From Peptoclostridium acidaminophilum DSM 3953 (GTDB taxonomy: Bacteria > Bacillota > Clostridia > Peptostreptococcales > Peptostreptococcaceae), in contig NZ_CP007452.1 of assembly GCF_000597865.1 (NCBI RefSeq), forward strand, positions 1,929,183-1,993,182: DNA of 64,000 nucleotides. The letters run 5' to 3'. The position numbers were made by a program, and so were the translations under genes. Every line of letters begins with the position of its first letter. Within the stretch, counting starts at the first letter, position 1. The notes beneath the pieces are model-generated. The model was not told the origin of the DNA. It searched no databases and saw only the letters and a list, made by a program, of their open reading frames with translations. This document shows, piece by piece, positions 17,394-25,319 of the stretch.

Positions 17394-18161
17394 TTAGAGG
17401 TAAGCGATCAAATGCTGTCGAATTTTTTGAACATCGGGAGTGTCCGGAAGAGTGGATAAAATCATATCTATATAACCCTTTTTCCTTATAGCCTGAAGCG
17501 TGACATCGAAATTAATGTCAAAAATCCAGGAGAGCTTGAACAATCGAGTGTCGTTAATGTTTTTCACATTACAAGACGATGTGTTTTTATTGTTTAATAT
17601 GTCCTGCACTATCTGATGATTGTAACCTTCAGTATCTGGCATTTTTTCTTCCATTGCCGGATTGAATTTAAACTCACGCTGATTGTAGTATTCGGTTACA
17701 ACCCTAAATATGTCCAGTTTGTCAGCATCACGAAGGATTTTTGCATGAAGCCTGGTCCGCTCATCCAATGCGTCAGGGATTCTATACCAGTTGTGCATTT
17801 CAACAGCCTTGAGTACTATAATGCGTTCCGCTTCCGGAAGCCTCTCCAAAACTTTGCTATCTCTGAGTATCTCAGCTCCCAAAGCGGCGTGATCCACTGA
17901 AACCCGGTCCTGAAAAGTCCTGTACTTTACAAATTGAGTGAATCTCCCGATATCGTGAAACAGCGCTATAGTCTCGGCCAACATTTGCTCCTCGCAGCTC
18001 AATTGGAGATATTGGCAAATCATCCGGCTGCCCTCGCATACCTTTAAGCTGTGCTCATACTTCAAATCAATATTCTGCTGAACCAGTTCGTCTTCGCAAA
18101 TAAATCCCCTGACATGTAAATCAAAGAACTCGCGAAAAAATTTAATGTCTTCATTATTCAT
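17394..18161 (-). CDS. HD-domain phosphohydrolase
   Basis: 255 residues from ATG 18161 (AAGGA 8 nt upstream). HD superfamily metal ligands: YEHSLKV histidine (~37), LFHDIGRF HD pair (~68), VDHAALG and VEMHNW histidines, and the late aspartate in RDADKLDIFRV. The family includes phosphohydrolases acting on nucleotides or cyclic nucleotides. No partner domain is present and the substrate is unknown. The next gene upstream is ModD-like and co-oriented, with a 70-nt gap. Confidence 0.85.
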   Translation of the reverse strand: MNNEDIKFFREFFDLHVRGFICEDELVQQNIDLKYEHSLKVCEGSRMICQYLQLSCEEQMLAETIALFHDIGRFTQFVKYRTFQDRVSVDHAALGAEILRDSKVLERLPEAERIIVLKAVEMHNWYRIPDALDERTRLHAKILRDADKLDIFRVVTEYYNQREFKFNPAMEEKMPDTEGYNHQIVQDILNNKNTSSCNVKNINDTRLFKLSWIFDINFDVTLQAIRKKGYIDMILSTLPDTPDVQKIRQHLIAYL

Positions 18162-18231
18162 TTCAATCATCCTTACAATCAAACTATCATTTCTACCAAA
18201 TTCTACATTCGTTCTCGGTAGTTTTTACATC

Positions 18232-19077
18232 TTAGGTGACCTTTTCCATCTCCGTCCCTATGTCCACTGGTTTTCCAAAGTACACCGCAGATGTCACTAT
18301 CGCATTAACACCTGTCTTTGCATAATCTTCCACATTACTTATATTTATCCCACCTGCAGCTAATATTACAAGATTCGGATTGATATTTCTTAATATCTTT
18401 ACTGCTTCATGCAATTCTTCACTTTTCATTTTATCCACCTGGACTCCGTCTGCACCGGCTTCGCAGACCTTGATTGCTTCCTCAACACGTTCAACTTCAA
18501 CAATAACTTTATTTTCACATGCTTTAGCTTTAATGGAGTCCATAGCTTTCAGCAGATTCTCCACGCCCCCTAAAAAGGCTATATGCTGTGGAAATATTAG
18601 AACAGACTCAGAAAGGCCAAGTCTGTGAGGAAAGCCCCCGCCACAAACTACTGCTTTTATTGACAATTCCTTTGTGCCTGGGAATCCTTTTCTGGTAGTC
18701 ACAACCTGGATATTAGGATTCATTACCCGAGCTTTTTCAATTAGTCGCCATGTCCTTGTCGCAATGCCGCAAGCATATTCCAATATGTTCATAGAAACCT
18801 TCCATACCATATGCAGCTTTTCCGAATCGCCTTCTCCCTCGATTATCACAGTATTCGATCCCACTTTTGTTCCAGATTGAACAAAATTAACAGGAGTTAC
18901 ATCGAACTTTTTAAAGATTCTGATCACTTCCTCTGTACCGCAGATTACTGCCTCTTCCCTGCAGACAAATCTGATTTTCCCCTTTTGTTCAGCAATATTT
19001 AATATGCAGCTTGTCAAATCCAAGTATGGAATATCTTCTTTAATAAATTTCTCAATTGTCTCATCTGAAATATACAT
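18232..19077 (-). CDS. ModD-like phosphoribosyltransferase (nicotinate-nucleotide pyrophosphorylase fold)
   Basis: 281 residues from ATG 19077 with GAGGTG 8 nt upstream. QPRTase-fold motifs: CGIATRTWRL, TTRKGFPGTKELSIKAV, GGGFPHRLGLSES, then barrel strands VEVERVEEA and DGVQVDKM. The TTRK-FPGTK and HRLGLSE pattern fits ModD, a NadC paralogue found near molybdate transport genes. No nadA/nadB or mod genes are nearby, so the role (NAD synthesis or molybdate-linked) is open. Confidence 0.82.
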   Translation of the reverse strand: MYISDETIEKFIKEDIPYLDLTSCILNIAEQKGKIRFVCREEAVICGTEEVIRIFKKFDVTPVNFVQSGTKVGSNTVIIEGEGDSEKLHMVWKVSMNILEYACGIATRTWRLIEKARVMNPNIQVVTTRKGFPGTKELSIKAVVCGGGFPHRLGLSESVLIFPQHIAFLGGVENLLKAMDSIKAKACENKVIVEVERVEEAIKVCEAGADGVQVDKMKSEELHEAVKILRNINPNLVILAAGGINISNVEDYAKTGVNAIVTSAVYFGKPVDIGTEMEKVT

Positions 19078-19313
19078 GATCATTTCACCTCACAAACTAT
19101 TCACAATATCTTATCTCAAGTCTAATTGTAGCATTTTCATGATTGATGCTCAATGTCTTTCCCAAGTCATCATTCTAATACCTTCACCTGGGAGGAAGAC
19201 TTATGAGTTTATATTCGATATAAATCGCAATAATTTTATTTTTTCGACTATATTCGAATAATTGTTGATTGCGAAAATTTTTTAAAGTATCATTCTTGTA
19301 CAGGGGTGGTTTC

Positions 19314-19648
19314 ATGAAAAATCATGATTTATATTTGACACAGCTAATAAGGTTTAGGGATAAGCCTTTAATCAAGGTTATTACAGGCTTCTTAGACGTG
19401 GGTATGAAGTCAGCATAGGAAAAATCGGTTCTCTAGAAGTTGATTTTGTAGCCACAAAGTCAAATGAAAAAATCTACTATCAGGTTTCTGCCACTATACT
19501 CAATGAAAAAACAAGAGAGCGTGAATTACACCCTCTCCAATCAATCTCCGACAATTATCTAAAATTCATTCTTACAATGGACCAGACTGTATTTAACGAC
19601 TATTCCGGCATCAAGGTCCTCAATATCATAGATTTTCTGCTCGATTGA
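19314..19648 (+). pseudogene. Internally deleted AAA ATPase/DUF4143 gene
   Basis: ATG 19314 (GGGGTGG upstream) starts MKNHDLYLTQLIRFRDKPL, the usual N terminus just before the Walker A of DUF4143 ATPases, but the frame ends at TAG after 35 codons. In another frame the sequence continues as the C terminus of the same family (RRGYEVSIGKIGSLEVDFVA, then ending in a stop at 19648). The central ~300 codons, including Walker A and B, are missing. The junction lies near 19388-19400, at a repeated Arg-Arg-Gly-like sequence. Confidence 0.75.
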
Positions 19649-19651
19649 CCT

Positions 19652-19674
19652 AGCCCCTAATTTGGGGCTTTTTT
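19652..19674 (+). terminator. Terminator after the AAA/DUF4143 relic
   Basis: AGCCCC-TAATTT-GGGGCT followed by TTTTT, 4 nt after the old stop codon. Confidence 0.85.
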
Positions 19675-19740
19675 CATTTTAGCTGCTTGAATTCAGCATT
19701 TATGCTTTCTCCACCACTGATAATTTATTTCAAAAGACAT

Positions 19741-20010
19741 TTACTGACACATTTTTATTTTCTCAATTTCTTTTAACGCCTCTCCATGGATTCTAAACAC
19801 GGTCCTAACGTCATAGCCTATGTTGCTGGCCACATCCACCCAGCTTTGCCCGCCTATATATCTCATCTCCAAAAGCAGCCTGTAGCTCATGTTGTCCAAA
19901 CTGGCGGTGACCTTTTGGGCCAGATACTTTAGTGAATCCAGCTGCTGTAGCTTATTGTTTATTATCCTATCAAGCCACATGGCCTGAGACAAATACTCCT
20001 TTATATTCAT
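19741..20010 (-). CDS. DUF1492/ArpU-like phage transcriptional regulator, shortened
   Basis: 89 residues. The N terminus (NIKEYLSQAMWLDRIINNKL) and the sigma-70 region 4-like C terminus (LLEMRYIGGQSWVDVASNIG, then YDVRTVFRIHGEAL) match phage DUF1492 proteins of about 130-140 residues. The coiled middle section of ~40-50 residues is absent, consistent with an in-frame deletion near residue 38. The ATG overlaps the stop of the DprA relic by 4 nt. It probably descends from a lost prophage; activity doubtful. Confidence 0.65.
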   Translation of the reverse strand: MNIKEYLSQAMWLDRIINNKLQQLDSLKYLAQKVTASLDNMSYRLLLEMRYIGGQSWVDVASNIGYDVRTVFRIHGEALKEIEKIKMCQ

Positions 20011-20702
20011 GTCCTTTTACTATGAAAAAATCCGCCTCTCTGCTCTATTTTCATATCCATCTCAAGTGAAAAGAGAGCCTCCTCTACAGAGTCAATCCTG
20101 CATCCACCTGGACACAGCCTCCATATCTCGTGGAGTGTCCTTGGCTCCTCCTCTATCAGACTCAGAATGCGACTCTCTAGATTGCTGAGTCCATCATTTA
20201 CAAAATCATTATTCCCAGCTCCTACTCTGCAACTATCCGTATCTGCTGTCAGCTCTTCACCCATATCACCTTTGCATATATTCTCAATACCCTCAAGCAG
20301 TTGCTCCCTGCCCAGGTATATCCGGGCGCCTTTTTGTATGAGCATGTTGCTTCCGGCGCTGCAGCCTTCGTAGATTCTGTCCGGAGCTGAAAGCACGCTT
20401 TTCCCCGACTTCATGGCAAAGCACGCCGTTATTAGGGCTCCGCTTTTTTCGCCGGCTTGGACAACCAGCACCTCTTTTGACCAGGCGCCAATCAGGTAAT
20501 TCCTTCTCGCAAAATTCCTGTGAAAAGGCCTTGTTCCCGGAGGATATTCCGATACAACAGCCCCGCTTTCAGTTATCCTCTCATAGAGCGTCCTGTGCTC
20601 ACTTGGATAGCATACATCCGCCCCACCGCCCATGAAAGCCAGCGTGTATCCGCCCGATTTTATACATGCCGTGTGGGCATAGCCGTCTATCCCCTTGGCC
20701 AT
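20007..20702 (-). pseudogene. dprA: DNA-processing protein DprA, N-terminally truncated
   Basis: 231 codons starting at MAKGIDGYAH, which is the middle of the DprA Rossmann fold. The rest is standard: GGGADVCYP, EYPPGTRPF, FARRNYLIGAWS and VVQAGEKSGALITA, plus a C-terminal winged helix. The ~120 residues before this point (SAM-like domain and first nucleotide-binding strand) are missing. In frame, VISG precedes MAKG and a stop follows a few codons further up, exactly where a ~30-bp sequence shared with 15428-15457 begins. DprA loads RecA on incoming ssDNA; this copy is probably non-functional. Confidence 0.8.
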
Positions 20703-20707
20703 GCCGC

Positions 20708-20787
20708 TTATAACGCCTTGAGTTTATGGGGATAAAATAATTATGTATTATACACGCAGCTCTGAGTTACTATGACCGAGCAATCAT
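20708..20787. repeat. Recombination-scar sequence shared with two other sites
   Basis: Starts with ACGCCTTGAGTTTA and GGGATAAAATAATT, shared with 15428-15457. Further on, GCTCTGAGTTACTATGACC (20758-20776) resembles 28066-28084 near the prophage end. Neither block encodes anything recognisable. The remainder of 20703-20909 shows only a terminator. Confidence 0.5.
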
Positions 20788-20847
20788 TATATGCGGCTGG
20801 CTTATTCACGACCTGCTAGATTTGCGGACACGTAAACCATAAAAAAA

Positions 20848-20866
20848 CAGCCATCTGAAATGGCTG
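20848..20866 (-). terminator. Terminator of the EFR1 ferredoxin gene
   Basis: CAGCCAT/ATGGCTG arms followed on the minus strand by seven T. Confidence 0.8.
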
Positions 20867-20909
20867 CTGTAAACATTTGTTGCATAATAACGCTTATGCT
20901 ACTATCAAA

Positions 20910-21743
20910 TTATTTTGTCTGACTGGCAATGTCAGCTGCGCTTACTTGCGGGTGATGATATCGCCCGAGCTTTTTAATGTAATACTTTACTCCTATAGCC
21001 TGCACAGGGCAGTAGTTAAAGCACGCATAGCAGTAATTGCAGTCTTCAATCACCCACTCCGGTCTGCCGTCAATCATTTTGATCCTGTTCGTTGTGCACA
21101 CGGCTTCGCATATTCCGCAACCCGTGCAGCAATCATCGAGTATGAAATCGAGCCTAGGCCTGGATTCTTCGCTCCTGCACCACAGCATATTCATCAAAAA
21201 ATAGCCGATACTTTTGCTTTTCGATGCCAAGCTATATATATTTTTTCTTTCTTTTCCCAAAACGCTGCGGGCAATCCTCTCCGCTTGAAAATTAGCTTTC
21301 TTCAATTTAGGATTTATAACATCCGGCGTGATGTCGAGTTCCCAGTCGAGCCTCATAAGCGGTTTGGGCGCGACACCCTTTGGAGTGTTCATTATCATTT
21401 CCACCTCAAAATAGGCATCCAATCCAATATGCTTATTCTTCAAAACATCGTACATATGAAGTCCCGCCATACCCGGCATTCCCCCATGGGTTACAACAGC
21501 AAACACATAGTGTCCCGAGACAAGATTAACAGTCCTTATGAACTTCACTACCGCCCTAGGCACAGCGTTCATATGAACGGGATAAACAAGCCCTACCCTA
21601 TTGGTATCGGCACCTATATATGTCATCGCATCTACTTTTAGCATAGGAACAAGTGCTGCATCTGGCAAATGCTTTGCAATTCTTCTGGCAACAGCAAGGG
21701 AATTGCCCGTCCCCGTGAAATAAAAAATCACCGTTTTCGCCAT
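20910..21743 (-). CDS. EFR1-family flavodoxin/4Fe-4S ferredoxin protein
   Basis: 277 residues from ATG 21743, with GGAGGTG 5 nt upstream; the longer frame to 21815 has no ribosome site. The N-terminal flavodoxin-like domain has the FMN phosphate loop FYFTGTGNSL. Two C-terminal 4Fe-4S clusters follow: CCTGCGICEAVC and CNYCYACFNYCP. EFR1 proteins are electron carriers in anaerobes, with FMN and two clusters for internal electron transfer. Monocistronic. Confidence 0.9.
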   Translation of the reverse strand: MAKTVIFYFTGTGNSLAVARRIAKHLPDAALVPMLKVDAMTYIGADTNRVGLVYPVHMNAVPRAVVKFIRTVNLVSGHYVFAVVTHGGMPGMAGLHMYDVLKNKHIGLDAYFEVEMIMNTPKGVAPKPLMRLDWELDITPDVINPKLKKANFQAERIARSVLGKERKNIYSLASKSKSIGYFLMNMLWCRSEESRPRLDFILDDCCTGCGICEAVCTTNRIKMIDGRPEWVIEDCNYCYACFNYCPVQAIGVKYYIKKLGRYHHPQVSAADIASQTK

Positions 21744-21978
21744 AGCACACCTCCAATTGGTATGAAAGATCAGTTCATAGTCCCTGTCCTCCGGATTCAT
21801 AATATCCATCAGCAAAATCCAAGGCCATGTTTCCTGAAAATCTTCGCCGCATAGCTGTTGGGGCGGCTGAATCTGATGCTACTATACCCTCTGAGTCCTC
21901 TTTGAATTATAATTTAATCGAGTCTAGTGCTTCTCTTTTTTTGACGCTTGTGAAATTGATTTCTGACACTTCACAGAT

Positions 21979-22416
21979 TTATTTAGAAGCATCTTGAATA
22001 GCTTTTTTTAAATCAGATTCAATACTTGTAGCGATACGTTGCAGATTGTCATCTCCAAGCAATTCGATAAGCTTTTGAGGTCGCACCATACCTATGTACA
22101 TTCCATCATCTTTTTCATAGACAACAATTTTACACGGTAAAAAATATGCAACTTCTATATTTTTTCCAAGAACCTCAAAAGCGTTGCCCGGGTTGCACAC
22201 TTCTAATATTTGAATATCTCGTCCGAATTCAAATCCCTTCTCTGCAAGTTTGTTTTTAAAATTAAGTTCCCATAAAACCCCGAATTTACATTTTTCCAAA
22301 TGTTCCTTTATTGATTTTATTGCCTCATCAAATGACTTGTCTGTCTTGAGTTCATAATTCATTTCCAATCTACATACCCCCATTTTGTATTTTTTATAAA
22401 TTGAATCTGTAGTCAT
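21979..22416 (-). CDS. DUF302 domain protein
   Basis: 145 residues. The DUF302 core reads MNYELKTDKSFDEAIKSIKE, LEVCNPGNAFEVL, VAYFLPCKIVVYE, with a conserved cysteine in LPCK. Homologues usually begin at MNYE (22362), so the first 18 residues may be an overcalled extension; ribosome sites do not decide. Function unknown. DUF302 genes often accompany metal or sulfur stress genes, which fits the divergent neighbours. Confidence 0.75.
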   Translation of the reverse strand: MTTDSIYKKYKMGVCRLEMNYELKTDKSFDEAIKSIKEHLEKCKFGVLWELNFKNKLAEKGFEFGRDIQILEVCNPGNAFEVLGKNIEVAYFLPCKIVVYEKDDGMYIGMVRPQKLIELLGDDNLQRIATSIESDLKKAIQDASK

Positions 22417-22523
22417 TCGTAAGTGTTATACCCCAATTAGGATATCTATCATAGTAATTTTATTGGCATTGCAATTTAAATTGTTTGCCATAGGGTATAC
22501 ATCCACTAAAAATAAGGAAGAAG

Positions 22524-23240
22524 GTGATTGTTTTGAAAAATAAAAAGAACGTTTGGATGAGTGTCATAATTGTAGCAATACTTTTATTGATAGCTTTTTC
22601 TTTTTACTTATATTCCAGCTGGGTACCTTTTAAGAATGGAATGTGGCCTAACTGGTATCCCAGATATCAAAATGACTCGAATACCCTGATGAGCATTGAA
22701 GAAATTAAAAGAGAAACAAATCGATATATAGCAGATTTTGATGAAGCGCTTGAAATCGCAGACATATTTGTATATGAAGACAGCGACTATTATGTTTCTG
22801 TTGAAGAAGCAGCCACAGGAAAAGGCGCAATGGAGCTTCTAATCAATCCGTACAATGGAGTGATATACCCCGAACATGGTCCCAATATGATGTGGAATGA
22901 AAAGTATGGGATGCATGGAAGAGGTAATATTATGGGTATGCATATGCGAAACCGTCAATTTTTCAATGAATACTCAGGATACTATAGAAATGAAGCAACT
23001 GCAAAGCAAATAAGCCTTGAGACTGCAGTTGAACTAGCAACAGAGTATGTAAAAAAATATGTCGATGAAGACTTGATAGCCACAGATGAAGGCCATGAAT
23101 TCTATGGATACTATACATTGCATATAAAAAGAGGCAATCAGACAGTTGGAATGCTAAGTGTGAATTACTATACAGGAGACGTGTGGTTCCATGACTGGCA
23201 CGGAACGCTCATTGAAGTAATTTCAAATCATGAGAATTAA
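22524..23240 (+). CDS. Membrane-anchored PepSY-like protein
   Basis: 238 residues. One N-terminal membrane helix (~10-31) is followed by an extracytoplasmic domain with two PepSY-like halves (LEIADIFVYEDSDYYVSVEE; ISLETAVELATEYVKKYVDE), each ending in an NPYNGVIYP or NYYTGDVWF strand. The middle is rich in Met, His and Asn (MMWNEKYGMHGRGNIMGMHM), suggestive of copper or other metal binding. The start is GTG 22524, or TTG 22533 after AAGGTGA. It is co-oriented with the SHOCT gene 17 nt downstream. No exact family recognised. Confidence 0.7.
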   Translation: MIVLKNKKNVWMSVIIVAILLLIAFSFYLYSSWVPFKNGMWPNWYPRYQNDSNTLMSIEEIKRETNRYIADFDEALEIADIFVYEDSDYYVSVEEAATGKGAMELLINPYNGVIYPEHGPNMMWNEKYGMHGRGNIMGMHMRNRQFFNEYSGYYRNEATAKQISLETAVELATEYVKKYVDEDLIATDEGHEFYGYYTLHIKRGNQTVGMLSVNYYTGDVWFHDWHGTLIEVISNHEN

Positions 23241-23257
23241 AGAAGGGAGGTCCTAAT

Positions 23258-23488
23258 ATGATGCACTATGGTTACTATAGATTTATGGGAGGTTGGGGAT
23301 TTTTTATGATGTTAATACCGTTGCTGCTTATTGGCCTTATAATATATGCACTATATCAACTAGGGAGCAGCAAAAGAAGTGATGAAGTGAGTAGCAAAAC
23401 TCCTGAAGATATACTTGCTGAAAGATTTGCAAAAGGAGAAATAAGTGAAGAAGAATATAATAGAATGAAAGCGACTCTGAAAAAATGA
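23258..23488 (+). CDS. Small membrane protein with C-terminal SHOCT domain
   Basis: 76 residues. One hydrophobic helix (GFFMMLIPLLLIGLIIYAL, ~14-32) is followed by a SHOCT motif (DILAERFAKGEISEEEYNRM). SHOCT peptides are short oligomerisation modules often found beside heavy-metal ATPases. GGGAGG precedes the ATG. It forms a unit with the preceding PepSY-like gene; the CopB gene, probably once adjacent, is now separated by IS110. Confidence 0.85.
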   Translation: MMHYGYYRFMGGWGFFMMLIPLLLIGLIIYALYQLGSSKRSDEVSSKTPEDILAERFAKGEISEEEYNRMKATLKK

Positions 23489-23641
23489 TACACGGTAGTG
23501 CTTGAGACCAGCTAGTTATTGTCAACGGTTAATACGAAAAAATATTTGATTTGTTGCTGTCCTAAAAAAGGGTAACCTAAATAAACGTAAATCCATTGGA
23601 TTTTCGAACAAGTGGTAGTTATGCATATGTCGGACGTGTAT

Positions 23642-24934
23642 TTATGCAGCCATCTGAGTTGGTCTTTTATATTGCTTGCAATGCTCCTGAGGTGAACGGA
23701 GCTCAAAACCCTTTTCATCACGAAGGACTGCAAATATGATGTTACAAATTTTGTGCATGATAGCACCAAGAGCAACCATCTTAGGTTTCTGAGCGGCTTT
23801 TTTCATGTAGTAATCGCAAAGATACGGATTGATTGCTTCACCATCTCGTTTCCTGCGGATAGAAGCCAATGCAACAGCGAAAATAGCGCGTCTGGCAATT
23901 CTGGAGCCACGTTTGGACATATGGACATCAGTGCCGTTGAAGTTGCCGGACTGGTTTACCTCAGGATCCAGGCCAAAGAAGGCAAAAAGCTGTTTAGGAC
24001 TCCTAAAGGTTGAGAAATCGCCAATCTCACACATGATGGTTACAGCAGAAAGAAATCCAACGCCTTTGATGGAGTTAAGCCATGAAATCTGTTTGACAAA
24101 TTCCTCATTCTTATTGAAGGCAACCAATTGCTGGATACGCTCCATAATGGAGTTAATGGCACAAGCCAATCGTTCAATCAGATCAAGCGTCAGTGAAATA
24201 TTGAAGTAGACACTTTCAATCTGGCAGCCAAAGGATTTAGCAGCTAGCGCGGCCTGATAAAGCTTTTCATAACGATCAGTAGCTTTGGAGATACCTTTTC
24301 TTGAAGCTTTTGAGATTTTAGAAATCATGGTTTTTTTATGGCCGCGAAGTATTTTATCCGGAGTACCATACTGGCGAAGAATCATGGTGGATGTGGTGCC
24401 GGTAATATCGTTGAAAATACCAATGTACTGTGGAAACACAGTATGCAGATAGCCCTTTAGCCTGTTGATATGAGCAGATTTTTCATCCGTAAGGTCATAG
24501 TATTTTCGAGTGAGGGTGCGAAGCTCAAGAACGAGCTTTGCTGGAAACTGAGAAACCGGCAAATCATGAGAAAGACCAAGTTTGGCAATACCGAGAGAAT
24601 CGATTTTATCATTTTTCACTTTTCTAATGCTTGCATTTTTCACAGAATGTGTGATAATAGGATTGATTATGGACACGTCAAAGCCAGAATCAACCAAGAA
24701 GCAGAAGAGTGGGAAATGATAAATCCCTGTGGATTCCAGAAATATTCGACATTTCATGGAATACAGCTCTTCTGCTTTTTTTAGTGCAGAAACAGCCTTT
24801 TCCAAGGAATTCGAGTTGTTATGTGTGATCTTAAAAGGTTTTTGGATTGCAGTCCCGCTCTGGTCGACGATGGACATCCAGCTGAAGGCTGAACCGACAT
24901 CGATACCAGCGGACAGATAATTACGGTTATTCAT
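23642..24934 (-). CDS. IS110-family DEDD transposase
   Basis: 430 residues from ATG 24934 (GGAAGGAG upstream). The RuvC-like DEDD catalytic set is visible: D12 (AGIDVGS), E67 (FLESTG), D109 and D112 (KNDKIDS). The C-terminal transposase_20 domain has IKGVGFLSAVTIMCEIGD, FFGLDPEVNQSG with its conserved serine, and KRGSRIARRAIF. It recombines DNA guided by a bridge RNA from the element's non-coding end. Confidence 0.92.
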   Translation of the reverse strand: MNNRNYLSAGIDVGSAFSWMSIVDQSGTAIQKPFKITHNNSNSLEKAVSALKKAEELYSMKCRIFLESTGIYHFPLFCFLVDSGFDVSIINPIITHSVKNASIRKVKNDKIDSLGIAKLGLSHDLPVSQFPAKLVLELRTLTRKYYDLTDEKSAHINRLKGYLHTVFPQYIGIFNDITGTTSTMILRQYGTPDKILRGHKKTMISKISKASRKGISKATDRYEKLYQAALAAKSFGCQIESVYFNISLTLDLIERLACAINSIMERIQQLVAFNKNEEFVKQISWLNSIKGVGFLSAVTIMCEIGDFSTFRSPKQLFAFFGLDPEVNQSGNFNGTDVHMSKRGSRIARRAIFAVALASIRRKRDGEAINPYLCDYYMKKAAQKPKMVALGAIMHKICNIIFAVLRDEKGFELRSPQEHCKQYKRPTQMAA

Positions 24935-24979
24935 AGTAAACTCCTTCCGATAGGGTTCCATAAACAACAATGAATACAC

Positions 24980-25200
24980 AACCTGGCATGTGATACGGGT
25001 ATAGCTTAAGGGCTCCCAACCAGCCTAAAACATAAATTTTCATTGAATGGAATGACTGTCTTAGTTACGGGTATCGTTGAACGAGAGTCAACTCCCTAGG
25101 AGGTGAACGTCCTTTTCCCTATCCAATGGAAAATGATACCTTATGTAGCAGACAAAGTCTAGGAGTAAGTAACTATACAAAAATCTTGAAACTTTAAACA
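24980..25200 (-). ncRNA. Candidate IS110 bridge-RNA region (non-coding left end)
   Basis: A gene-free stretch of ~340 nt (24980-25319) separates the transposase start from copB. In IS110-group elements the non-coding left end upstream of the transposase encodes the bridge RNA. Short complementary runs such as GGCATGTGATACGGGTATAG and TAGTTACGGGTATCG are present, but I could not fold the region. Ribosome site GGAGGTG just before 25320 belongs to copB. Confidence 0.4.
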
Positions 25201-25319
25201 CGTATCAATGGTTGGATGACATATCCGAGGAGAACCCTCTTACCAACCTTGATATAGATTAGAAATGATGTAGAAGACTACTATTTGTCTATGACTGCAT
25301 CATACCAGGAGGTGTAGGA

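Larger units (their letters stand above)
23500..25200 (-). mobile_element. IS110-family insertion sequence (ends approximate)
   Basis: One DEDD transposase with ~150 nt non-coding on its 3' side and a long non-coding 5' side. IS110 elements lack clear terminal inverted repeats, so the boundaries are estimates. It lies between the SHOCT gene and copB, splitting a metal-stress group. Confidence 0.7.

Noticed and set aside
20877-21641. Plus-strand open frame of 254 codons
   Set aside because: Antisense to the EFR1 gene with its clear iron-sulfur motifs.
22465-22490. TTGGCATTGCAATTT as a possible sigma-54 promoter
   Set aside because: The GC/TTGC element is not at the required N5 distance from TGGC.
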